Below are positions 1 to 6,399 of a stretch of DNA of 7,625 nt, in pieces. Made by a program: the position numbers and the translations under genes. The DNA is taken from assembly GCA_004376305.1 (NCBI GenBank), contig SOKD01000120.1, positions 1 through 7,625 on the forward strand, read 5' to 3'. Source of the DNA: Candidatus Cloacimonadota bacterium. GTDB taxonomy: Bacteria; Hydrothermota; E44-bin80. Position 1 is the first letter of the stretch. The number at the start of each line of letters is the position of its first letter. Under the pieces are notes generated by a model, which saw only the letters and a list, made by a program, of their open reading frames with translations, was not told the DNA's origin and did no database searches.

Positions 1-22
1 CAATCAAGATACGAACTGGCAT
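1..22 (-). CDS. 5' end of a response-regulator-like gene (possibly cheB), cut by window edge
   Basis: Only the first seven codons are present, reading MPVRILI from an ATG at 22-20. A strong GAGGAGGG ribosome binding site (34-27) sits 4 nt upstream, which makes this a real start. A short hydrophobic strand straight after the start is how CheY-like receiver domains begin, and the gene directly follows cheW with only 12 nt between stop and start. A chemotaxis response regulator such as the CheB methylesterase is therefore likely. What is seen is the start and its binding site. The family assignment is inference from seven residues and the neighbour, and another receiver protein or an unrelated gene is possible. 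Confidence 0.4.
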
Positions 23-26
23 GAAT

Positions 27-34
27 CCCTCCTC
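27..34 (-). promoter_or_regulatory. Ribosome binding site of the edge gene
   Basis: On the minus strand this reads GAGGAGGG, immediately after the cheW stop codon (37-35) and 4 nt before an ATG at 22. The near-perfect anti-16S match is the main reason to believe that a gene begins there and is co-transcribed with cheW. Confidence 0.6.
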
Positions 35-490
35 TTAATTAATCTCAATTAGTTTCTCACTGTCCAGTAAAATTACATCAGAATTTTCCACTTTGCAAAC
101 ACCGATGAGAAACGATGTCTCTGCATCCTGCGAAAAAATTGAACTTATTGATTCCGATCCCCTTGTATCGACAGCATAGATTCCCTGAATTTTATCGACA
201 AGCAATCCATAATTCACCTTTTTTGATATTACAATTATAATTTGTTTACCTTTTTCATCACCGTGTATATTAAGCCTCTCTCTGAGGCTGATTATCGGAA
301 TTATTTCTCCTCTCAAATTACCCAGTCCCTTAACAAAACGGTGAGCACCCGGCAATCTCGTTGTTGGAAGCAAATCCGTGATCTCTTTTATCTTATGTAA
401 CTCAATACCAAAATTTCTTGACGCAAGCATAAAAACGAGTAATCTGCTTTTATCCGTATCCTGCCCGTTCTGTAGAATCTTATCCATCAT
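35..490 (-). CDS. cheW: CheW-like chemotaxis adaptor protein
   Basis: This is a 151-residue cytoplasmic protein, the usual length for a single-domain CheW. CheW couples methyl-accepting chemoreceptors to the CheA histidine kinase. The hallmark segment lies at residues 52-65, where FVKGLGNLRGEIIP matches the family pattern of a Gly-x-x-Asn-x-Arg-Gly loop leading into an Ile-Ile-Pro strand. An LLVFMLASRNFGIEL strand pair (17-31) starts the fold, and a late GLLVDKIQGI strand (95-104) is also typical. The start is ATG-ATG at 490-485; an in-frame TGA lies five codons upstream, so no longer protein is possible. The ribosome binding site is weak. A candidate promoter lies at 554-526. The gene precedes a probable response-regulator gene. 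No kinase or receptor gene is visible, so a role in motility or in a non-chemotactic CheA-type pathway cannot be separated. Confidence 0.88.
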   Translation of the reverse strand: MMDKILQNGQDTDKSRLLVFMLASRNFGIELHKIKEITDLLPTTRLPGAHRFVKGLGNLRGEIIPIISLRERLNIHGDEKGKQIIIVISKKVNYGLLVDKIQGIYAVDTRGSESISSIFSQDAETSFLIGVCKVENSDVILLDSEKLIEIN

Positions 491-525
491 CCATTCTTGC
501 CATCAGTAACCAATTTTAACAATGA

Positions 526-554
526 AGGATAGCAAACTATACGAAAATTGTCAA
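526..554 (-). promoter_or_regulatory. Sigma-70-type promoter for cheW
   Basis: The minus strand has a perfect TTGACA (554-549), a 17-bp spacer and TATCCT (531-526), which matches the -10 consensus at four of six positions. It lies in the 98-bp gap between the upstream GWxTD gene and cheW. Transcription would start near 519 and give a leader of about 30 nt. It suggests that cheW is not simply the tail of the slipin-GWxTD operon. Confidence 0.5.
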
Positions 555-588
555 GGAAAAAGCGCCCAGAACCTACGGACATCCCGCA

Positions 589-1923
589 TCAGTTTCCATG
601 CATTATCCCTACATCAGCAGGTACAAGTTTCCTCCAATTTGGAAAAGAGGGTTCTTTGGGCGTACTGGAATAGACAAGCAGAAACTCGCCATCCCCCCCC
701 CAATCGGAAAAGATAAACTTATAACCTCCATATGAGAAGTACTCCCATATCTCATATGGCTTGTAATCAGTTTCAAAATGATACCTATCTTCAGAATCAG
801 GGCTGCCGTACTTTATATAAATTCTTCCCCGATCAGTGTCGAATCCTTTCTTGAAAGGCGTGGAAAATCTATCTTCTACATACAAAACCCTGCTCATGAA
901 CTCAACCAGTGCCTCATTCTCTACCGTTGCAGGATTAGGATCCCGTCTTCCCCAGAATCGCCTGAGGAATTCAACCTTTCCTGTATCTGATAACGCAGTG
1001 AATTCCTTCAATTCACTTGATGATGCAATATATGCTATCTTGTTATAAAATTTCTTTTCTTCCTCGGTAAAAAAAGAGATCACAACAGCAGTAACCGGTT
1101 TTTTCTTTATGATAGTAAACCGTTTCTCACTATAGGAAGATACATCCCCATCCTTTACTTCAATCTTCAGCACATATTCACCAGGTTTAAAAGCAATAAC
1201 ATTCAGGGCACCAATATCAATTCCAATTGTTCCTTTTTCTCCTTTATGTTTCTCTTTAGGACTCAATTTGTTGAGGATCTTTCCCTGTTCATCAAATATC
1301 GAGAAATATATTTCATAGGGTTTATCATTTGCATACAAATTATACACCTCAAAATAATAATACATTGTTGTTCTCTGATAACCAAATATTCCAGAAGGAT
1401 TGGGAATTATTCTCAACCCATTCTTCGAGAACCTTCCTTCGGTACTATCACTCTCTATGGACGTGGCAAACTTGATATCACTGATTGTAAGTTCCTTAGG
1501 CAGCGAATCAATACTGAATATCTCACTTTTTGTCATTCTTTTTCCTGTATTAACATCAATAACATTCATCGACATCCGGTAATGCCCCGCTTTGAAATAC
1601 ATACGAAACTCCTCAAGTGCAACAAGGTCTCTTTCTTTCGCTTCTTTCATGCTCGGTATAATACTCCTTCGATCAAGCGTATCAAAAAGTACTTCATCCG
1701 TATCAAGGTTTTCAAACGAAATAATCACCCGAAATGGTGCCACAAGCGTATCATGTTCATCCTGGTACGAAAGCGCATCGTGCGGAATCTCGAAGGGTAT
1801 CTCAACTTCACTGATCCCATGACTACAGTAAAACCTTGTTATATCAAAAACAAACGTTTCTTCTCCTGCAAGCAATGATACTATTATGAGAGCAAAAAGG
1901 AGTAAGCAAGTAAATTTCATCAT
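589..1923 (-). CDS. Secreted GWxTD domain-containing protein, variant signature
   Basis: This 444-residue protein begins with a signal peptide (hydrophobic core about residues 6-19, then LAGEE) and has no lipobox cysteine, so export is likely. The long middle (about 25-300) looks like beta-sandwich material and I do not recognise it. The C-terminal part carries the GWxTD domain: FWGRRDPNP (323-331), the signature as GFDTDRG (360-366, Phe replacing Trp), YGSPD (372-376), then YEIWEYF (390-396). The domain's function is not known. The gene overlaps the stop of the preceding GWxTD gene as ATGATG. The AAAGGA site (1932-1927) is 3 nt from the first ATG and 6 nt from the second, so the true start may be 1920 (443 residues). 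A run of nine G (701-693) falls at residues 408-411. The two GWxTD genes are tandem, diverged paralogues. Confidence 0.85.
   Translation of the reverse strand: MMKFTCLLLFALIIVSLLAGEETFVFDITRFYCSHGISEVEIPFEIPHDALSYQDEHDTLVAPFRVIISFENLDTDEVLFDTLDRRSIIPSMKEAKERDLVALEEFRMYFKAGHYRMSMNVIDVNTGKRMTKSEIFSIDSLPKELTISDIKFATSIESDSTEGRFSKNGLRIIPNPSGIFGYQRTTMYYYFEVYNLYANDKPYEIYFSIFDEQGKILNKLSPKEKHKGEKGTIGIDIGALNVIAFKPGEYVLKIEVKDGDVSSYSEKRFTIIKKKPVTAVVISFFTEEEKKFYNKIAYIASSSELKEFTALSDTGKVEFLRRFWGRRDPNPATVENEALVEFMSRVLYVEDRFSTPFKKGFDTDRGRIYIKYGSPDSEDRYHFETDYKPYEIWEYFSYGGYKFIFSDWGGDGEFLLVYSSTPKEPSFPNWRKLVPADVGIMHGN
693..701 (-). repeat. Nine-base G homopolymer inside the GWxTD coding sequence
   Basis: The plus strand shows nine consecutive C. 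On the coding strand they form TGG GGG GGG GAT, encoding Trp-Gly-Gly-Asp at residues 408-411. Loss of one G opens a frame that stops about 28 codons later, and gain of one G gives a frame that stops after a similar distance. Slippage here would therefore replace roughly the last 34 residues but keep the GWxTD core. The tract is a possible contingency locus or a sequencing weak point. Confidence 0.9.
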
Positions 1924-3137
1924 CGTTCCTTTATTTGAGTGTAATCTCCTGTCATGCTTAAATCAGCAAAAATAAACTTCCGACCTAAATTGTAGTAAAA
2001 CCATATCTCATAGGGAGGAACCTCTGTTTCGAAAGGGTGGTATTCAATTTCATCAGGTTTTCCGTAAATGATGTAAACTTTCCCTCTGTCGGTTCTCCAT
2101 CCCGATTGAAAACTGCGAAAATGCTCATCCGCATAGTCAACCCTCCTGAAATACTCATCTGATGTTTCATTTTCAGGGGTCTGGGGTATGGGATCTTTCT
2201 TTGACCAGAATTCATTCCAGACCTTTTCCCTGTCTTCGCCAGATGACTCTTTGAGTTCTTTCGCTTCTTTGTTATTTGTAATATAGAGCATCTGCTCTAC
2301 TCTCGTTGCATAGAGGTTTGAAGAGAAAAATGGATACGTAATAGAAATCTGTTTGCTATTTCGTGCAACAATCCGTGCATCTTCTGAAATCTCAACCAAA
2401 ATCGTATAGGAACCTTCGTTGAACTTTTTCATTGGAAAAGAAACAAGTTGCCACGTTACAACAGAATCCTGACTGAAATATCTGCTGCTATTGTCAATTC
2501 TTGTATCATTTTCATCAATCACATAGTAGCTTAACAGCAAACTGTCACTTTTAATGGAATCCGTAACGATCTGTATCAGTGAATAAATGGTCCCATACTT
2601 CACAAATAAATTATTGGAAAGAATCCACCCTTTTTCCTTTCTGTTTATATCAAGGAGAAAAGCAGGTTTGCTTATCCAGAACTCCCAATTCATAAAATCG
2701 GGTACTTCAATTTTTACTTTATGTTCGCCTTTTCTTTTAGTTCCAACATCTTTGACCCTTATATGCATATCATACTTCCCGGACGAGGATGGAATTGACA
2801 GGGTCCAACTTATCCCCTCATTATTTGAGTTCGTCTTATCAAAGTCATCAAGGACTATTTCCTTCCGCCAGATCTCACCGCCTTTTTGTTTCTTTCTCTT
2901 GTACAGTATTGCAGAGATGTCAACTTCCGCCCGGTAAACACTATCAGAAATGGCGAAATGCAATTGGTTGTATGCCACAAAAATGGTTATCTGGATATCC
3001 GCTTTTTGGCGGTTTGCTGCAAAGATAGTAAAATCACTGCTAAATATTAGTTCCTGAGCCTGCAAAAAGGATGCACCACATAAGATGATTGTGCATGCAA
3101 AGAGAAACTGCTTTTGCAACCTGCTACTTGAATTCAC
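1920..3137 (-). CDS. Secreted GWxTD domain-containing protein, canonical signature
   Basis: This is a 405-residue protein with a signal peptide: a basic start (R6, K9), a hydrophobic core at 11-25, and a probable cut near Gln-Ala-Gln (26-28). The cysteine at 20 lacks a good lipobox, so signal peptidase I processing is more likely than lipidation. Residues 35-290 are beta-rich and unrecognised. The C-terminal GWxTD domain has EFWSKKDPIPQTPENE (309-324), the exact signature GWRTDRG (346-352), YGKPD (358-362) and YEIWFYY (376-382). Family role: unknown, usually exported, mostly seen in Bacteroidota and related phyla. The start is GTG (3137-3135), chosen because a GGAGAG site precedes it at the right distance and the nearby ATG (3139) is out of frame and stops at once. 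It lies 90 bp after the slipin stop and is coupled by ATGA to the next GWxTD gene, forming a probable operon. Confidence 0.87.
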   Translation of the reverse strand: MNSSSRLQKQFLFACTIILCGASFLQAQELIFSSDFTIFAANRQKADIQITIFVAYNQLHFAISDSVYRAEVDISAILYKRKKQKGGEIWRKEIVLDDFDKTNSNNEGISWTLSIPSSSGKYDMHIRVKDVGTKRKGEHKVKIEVPDFMNWEFWISKPAFLLDINRKEKGWILSNNLFVKYGTIYSLIQIVTDSIKSDSLLLSYYVIDENDTRIDNSSRYFSQDSVVTWQLVSFPMKKFNEGSYTILVEISEDARIVARNSKQISITYPFFSSNLYATRVEQMLYITNNKEAKELKESSGEDREKVWNEFWSKKDPIPQTPENETSDEYFRRVDYADEHFRSFQSGWRTDRGKVYIIYGKPDEIEYHPFETEVPPYEIWFYYNLGRKFIFADLSMTGDYTQIKER

Positions 3138-3227
3138 ATTTCTCTCCAGGCTTTAGTGCAATCACAGTGGTAGATTCCCTACTTCCTCCTCATGGTCCCC
3201 TCTCTCCGATGATTGAGCAATTCAAGC

Positions 3228-3981
3228 TTATTTCTTTCCTTCCAGTGCATTGATAATTGGCTTAAACAAATCGATCGGTATTGGAAAGAGTGTTGTGGAA
3301 TTGTTCTCAGTTGCAATATCTGATAATGTCTGGAGATAACGAAGCGTGACTGAAATCGGCTCTTTTTGCAGCACGTGTGCTGCTGCTGCCAGTTTCTCTG
3401 ATGCCTGAAGTTCTCCTTCTGCATGAATAATCTTTGCCCTCCTGTCTCTCTCAGCTTCTGCTTGCCGGGCAATTGCTCGCTGCATCTCTGTCGGAAGGTC
3501 AATATGCTTAACCTCAACCGTTGAGACCTTGATACCCCATGGGTCTGTCGCTTTGTCAATGATTTGCTGCAACCTCAGGTTGATCTTTTCACGCTTTGTG
3601 AGAAGATCATCGAGTTCGTACGCTCCGCAAGGTCGTTTGAGCAATTTGCGACGTTGCATAGAGGTAATCCTGTACTTCAACGATAGCTTTTGATGCATCC
3701 ATTACCCTGAAGTATACAACAGCATTGACTTTGATGGATATATTGTCTTTGGTAATCACATCCTGTGATGGAACATCCAGCGTTATTACCCTCAAGCTTA
3801 CCCGAACCATGCGGTCAACAATCGGGACAATGATGATCAACCCGGGACCTCTTATACCAGCAAGCCTTCCAAGTCTGAACACCCCCCCTCTTTCGTCCTC
3901 CTGCAGAATCTTCACTGCACTTGCACTCAGAATCAGGACAAAGAACCCTACAACAAAAAATGCCATATTTGCGCATGACAT
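3228..3981 (-). pseudogene. Slipin/stomatin (SPFH, band 7) membrane protein, frameshifted
   Basis: Slipins are oligomeric inner-membrane scaffold proteins of the SPFH family. The first frame (3981-3608) gives residues 1-121: one membrane helix (about 6-23), the entry signature [14 protein letters not shown] (27-40), [13 protein letters not shown] (44-56), [12 protein letters not shown] (69-80) and the TTLRSV helix start (116-121). It then runs into Arg-Thr-Arg and a stop. The second frame resumes at 3617 with ELDDLL and continues through the family's coiled-coil (TEMQRAIARQAEAERDRRAK) to TAA at 3230-3228. Between Ser-Val and Glu-Leu-Asp the family normally has about four residues. Here there is one base (3618), consistent with an 11-bp deletion. 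The repaired protein would be about 254 residues, normal for a prokaryotic slipin. The start has AAAGGAG 5 nt upstream. No nfeD partner gene is present next to it. Two separate polypeptides or an assembly error are alternatives. Confidence 0.82.
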
Positions 3982-4026
3982 AACGACTCCTTTCTTTTAA
4001 TTATCTAATAGATCATTTTTCAGTAA

Positions 4027-4055
4027 ATTATAACCATTTTAGTGGTAATTGTCAA
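4027..4055 (-). promoter_or_regulatory. Perfect-consensus sigma-70 promoter for the slipin operon
   Basis: The minus strand reads TTGACA (4055-4050), exactly 17 bp, then TATAAT (4032-4027): both hexamers and the spacing are ideal. Transcription would begin near 4020, leaving a leader of about 39 nt before the slipin ATG at 3981. It probably drives the slipin and the two GWxTD genes. High constitutive transcription is inferred unless a repressor binds here. Confidence 0.8.
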
Positions 4056-4095
4056 GAGAAAAGAATAAGGAAACTGGCTGACTCATTGAATTATC

Positions 4096-4123
4096 TTGAC
4101 ATTGCGAAAAATTTCGCTATACT
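4096..4123 (+). promoter_or_regulatory. Sigma-70-type promoter for the zinc-ribbon gene
   Basis: TTGACA (4096-4101), a 16-bp spacer and TATACT (4118-4123) precede the gene at 4180, giving a leader of about 50 nt. The -35 box lies 40 bp from the -35 box of the divergent slipin promoter, so the two could share a regulator. The spacer holds an inverted repeat, GCGAAA-AA-TTTCGC. Confidence 0.7.
4104..4117. repeat. Inverted repeat in promoter spacer, possible operator
   Basis: GCGAAA (4104-4109) and TTTCGC (4112-4117) are exact reverse complements separated by AA, and they fill most of the gap between the -35 and -10 boxes. A dimeric repressor site would fit this position. Chance is a real alternative because the arms are only 6 bp. 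The nine bases AAATTTCGC recur at 7075-7083 in the carboxylase leader. Confidence 0.35.
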
Positions 4124-4179
4124 CAAACAGATGAATAATTGAAAGCAAATACGAAAGCAAAAGATAGAGGAGGAAATGT

Positions 4180-5241
4180 ATGAAATGTTCCAACTGTGGC
4201 GAAGACATGGCATGTTATACCATAGTAAGCAAGAATGCAAGTATATCATACGATATTTGCAAAACATGCGGGAGCCTCTGGCTTGATGGTGGAGAACTCG
4301 ATGCAATGGCTTATCAAATAGATGGCAGCATAGAGTATTCTTCAAAAACACAGGCGGAGGTTACCAGCACTGAAAAGATGAAGTGTCCGCAATGTGAAGA
4401 GAGCGAATTGGCAAAGGTGTTCTTTCTCGGATGCAGCGATATTCTCCTGGATCGATGCACTCAATGCGGGGGTTTCTGGCTTGATGGTGGAGAGCTCGAT
4501 TTGATTAACAAGGAGTTGCAGGAAATCCTGCCGATAAAAGGTAAGGGATTCTCCGAGTTTTTGAACAATATCCACATTCCATACTGGTATAAACGAATTA
4601 AAAAGAAAACCGATAAAGCTGATTCCAAGATGGATGTTCCTCCTCTCAAAGATGCGCAATTAAAAGAGGAAACATCATATGCATGCCCGGTTTGTCATTC
4701 CGGGTTGAATGTGTACTCATTTTATGGAACCGATATTGAAGGATGTCCGAAGTGCGCAGGTATCTGGCTTGATCAGGATGAACTCAGGCAACTGAAAGAC
4801 AAGGCTGAAAAGCACACATGGGGGACATTGCGGTGGCTGGATAGTGAAATTGAAGCAATAGAGCAGGCAACCGGTTTGCAATCACATCGTATGTGCCCGA
4901 AATGTGAAACAAAAAAGCTCATATCTATCTCTTTTGCCGATTCCCCTGTTATCATTGATTGGTGTCCATCATGCCATGGTATATGGTTGGACAGGAGTGA
5001 ATTCGGCGAAATTGTTGATTATCTGAAAGACAAACTCAACCGTATGAGTTCACACATAATGAAGCAAAAAGTTGCCGAGGAGATCAAAGAAATCTGGGGT
5101 GGTCCTGAAAGCAATCTTTCTGAGATCCTTGATGCTAAAGCGTCTGTTGCTGCGCTCGTTAATACGAAAATTTTTGAACATCCCAAACTGGCGCAACTTT
5201 TGATTACTTTCACCAAGCAGCTTCAGGCAGCAGGTCTTTAG
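4180..5241 (+). CDS. Four-repeat zf-TFIIB zinc-ribbon protein
   Basis: This 353-residue, probably cytoplasmic protein contains four zinc ribbons of the zf-TFIIB type. Each has a CxxC, about 16-20 residues, then CxxC followed by W-L-D-x-x-E. The cysteines are 3/6/27/30, 69/72/93/96, 169/172/189/192 and 239/242/262/265. The WLD motifs begin at 34, 100, 196 and 269. All sixteen cysteines are present, so every ribbon should bind zinc. A basic linker (YWYKRIKKK, 135-143) separates ribbons 2 and 3, and a helical tail (about 277-353) has no known domain. The family's role is unclear; nucleic-acid or protein binding is a guess. Most relatives I know have one or two ribbons. The start is set by AGGAGG (4168-4173), 6 nt upstream. 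A candidate promoter lies at 4096-4123. The stop is 4 bp from that of the convergent TPR gene. Confidence 0.88.
   Translation: MKCSNCGEDMACYTIVSKNASISYDICKTCGSLWLDGGELDAMAYQIDGSIEYSSKTQAEVTSTEKMKCPQCEESELAKVFFLGCSDILLDRCTQCGGFWLDGGELDLINKELQEILPIKGKGFSEFLNNIHIPYWYKRIKKKTDKADSKMDVPPLKDAQLKEETSYACPVCHSGLNVYSFYGTDIEGCPKCAGIWLDQDELRQLKDKAEKHTWGTLRWLDSEIEAIEQATGLQSHRMCPKCETKKLISISFADSPVIIDWCPSCHGIWLDRSEFGEIVDYLKDKLNRMSSHIMKQKVAEEIKEIWGGPESNLSEILDAKASVAALVNTKIFEHPKLAQLLITFTKQLQAAGL
4277..4302 (+). repeat. Copy 1 of a 26-nt near-identical repeat in the zinc-ribbon gene
   Basis: This stretch encodes the WLDGGELD motif of ribbon 1 and matches 4475-4500 at 25 of 26 bases (A at 4296 against G at 4494). 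Identity extends over synonymous positions, which points to recent duplication or gene conversion rather than protein-level selection alone. Confidence 0.85.
4475..4500 (+). repeat. Copy 2 of the 26-nt near-identical repeat
   Basis: It encodes the WLDGGELD motif of ribbon 2 and matches 4277-4302 at 25 of 26 bases. The equivalent positions in ribbons 3 and 4 are clearly diverged. Confidence 0.85.
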
Positions 5242-5245
5242 CAAA

Positions 5246-6331
5246 CTATTTCTTCTTCATCGTTTGCATGATTGTTTCCAATATTTCCTTTGCCTCGCGT
5301 ATTTTGACTTTGTGGCCGATCTTCTGGGCTTTGCAAAAGGCTTTATCTGCGTATTTCTTTGCCAACAACAGGAGCGCCCTTCTCTTTTCTTCCCGATATT
5401 TCAGATAATGTGCAGTGGCTAATTTTGTATAAGAACTTGGCAAATACGCTCCAAGGTTAAGTTTGATCTTTATCTTTAAAGAATCCTTTAGAATCTTTAT
5501 TGCTTTATCATATTTTTTTTGAACAATATAAACCTCACCAAGGTTTGTTTGACACATCGACACCACATCCCTGGCGCCCGTCTTCTCACAGATAATAATC
5601 GTTTCTTTCCATGAAGAAATCGCTTTGCTAAATTTCCTTCTTCCGCAGTAAACGAGTCCGAAATTTAAGTATACAGCAGCAATCCCTGCTAGATCACCAA
5701 TCTTCCTTCTAATCCTTAATGATCTTCCGTAACTCTTTTCTGCTTTTTCATATAACTTCAATTCAGAATAAACAAGTCCAAGATTATTCAGACAAACAGA
5801 TTCACCGTAAAGAAAGTTAAACTTTTTGAAAACAGAGAGTGCTTTGCGTAAATACTTCAAGGCTTCATCATACTTTCCCATGATCCAGTATGTATGACCA
5901 ATAGTATTCACCGAATTAGCAATTGGAATTTCATCTCCGAGTTCCTTTTTCAATTGTAAAGCATTATTATGGCATTTCAATGCCTCCCCATATCGTCCCT
6001 GAATTCGATGAACACATCCAATAGTCTCCCAGCAGAGAGCAAGGTTTCCCCGATCTTTTTGGTTTTCAAAGATCGCACGTGCATGCTTCAAATGCTCCAA
6101 TGACCGTTTGTAAGATGCCATTAAATAAAACACTCTGCCAAGACGGCTGCAGGCAATCCCCTCATAGGTACTCTCAGAAAAACCTTTTGCCAGCCGTAGC
6201 ATTATTGTAAAGCTCTTTTCAGCTTCCTTAAATCTTCCTAAAAAAAGAAGAATATTTCCCTTCTTGATATGAATATCCATTACAATGACCGGTAATTTCT
6301 TTATATCCAAAAGGCTTTTCTTCTTGTTCAT
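5246..6331 (-). CDS. Tetratricopeptide repeat (TPR) protein
   Basis: This 361-residue protein is almost wholly TPR. The helix-A motifs recur with an exact 40-residue period: LGRVFYL near 64, then IGCVHRI (104), IGHTYWI (144), LGLVYSE (184), FGLVYCG (224), LGEVYIV (264) and LATAHYL (304). Helix-B partners include GKYDEALKYL (152) and KKYDKAIKIL (272). A partial first unit covers about 15-45, giving about eight units. The period matches the kinesin-light-chain/LGN-type TPR arrays that serve as protein-binding scaffolds. There is no signal peptide, membrane helix or catalytic domain. The start is ATG (6331-6329) with an in-frame TAA directly upstream. The ribosome binding site is poor (AAAAGAA), and the array begins mid-repeat. 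This may be the surviving C-terminal part of a longer protein such as a TPR-bearing cyclase or kinase, or simply a free-standing adaptor. Its partner is unknown. Confidence 0.85.
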   Translation of the reverse strand: MNKKKSLLDIKKLPVIVMDIHIKKGNILLFLGRFKEAEKSFTIMLRLAKGFSESTYEGIACSRLGRVFYLMASYKRSLEHLKHARAIFENQKDRGNLALCWETIGCVHRIQGRYGEALKCHNNALQLKKELGDEIPIANSVNTIGHTYWIMGKYDEALKYLRKALSVFKKFNFLYGESVCLNNLGLVYSELKLYEKAEKSYGRSLRIRRKIGDLAGIAAVYLNFGLVYCGRRKFSKAISSWKETIIICEKTGARDVVSMCQTNLGEVYIVQKKYDKAIKILKDSLKIKIKLNLGAYLPSSYTKLATAHYLKYREEKRRALLLLAKKYADKAFCKAQKIGHKVKIREAKEILETIMQTMKKK

Positions 6332-6359
6332 TTATTCTTTTGCACAAAAGTTACGATTT

Positions 6360-6388
6360 TACATACCATCAGATCAGTACAGTGTCAA
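6360..6388 (-). promoter_or_regulatory. Candidate promoter for the TPR gene
   Basis: The minus strand has a perfect TTGACA (6388-6383) and, 17 bp on, TATGTA (6365-6360), a weak -10 (three of six). Transcription would start near 6353, about 21 nt before the TPR start at 6331. Its -35 box is 11 bp from that of the plus-strand promoter at 6400, so the two probably compete for RNA polymerase. Confidence 0.4.
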
Positions 6389-6399
6389 TAAAAATCCCG

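Noticed and set aside
555..588. GCGC followed by five T on the minus strand after the GWxTD stop, as a terminator
   Set aside because: I could not pair an upstream arm with the GC-rich part to form a stem.
1246..1878. A 210-codon plus-strand open frame
   Set aside because: It lies wholly antisense to the well-supported GWxTD gene, has no ribosome binding site or recognisable domain, and its composition fits a shadow frame.
3138..3227. Separate promoter for the first GWxTD gene in the 90-bp gap after slipin
   Set aside because: I found no -35/-10 pair with acceptable spacing on the minus strand, so read-through from the slipin promoter is the simpler reading.
3179..3559. A 126-codon minus-strand frame, rich in Arg and Gln, overlapping the slipin 3' half
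   Set aside because: The slipin coiled-coil in the neighbouring frame matches its family well. This frame has no family features and is its shadow.
3892..3898. Seven-base C run (G on the coding strand) in slipin as the cause of its frameshift
   Set aside because: The reading frame is the same and family-like on both sides of this run. The break is about 270 bp further on.
5241..5267. GCAAAC ... GTTTGC inverted repeat at the convergent stop codons, as a bidirectional terminator
   Set aside because: The arms are only 6 bp with a 15-nt loop, and neither side is followed by a T run.
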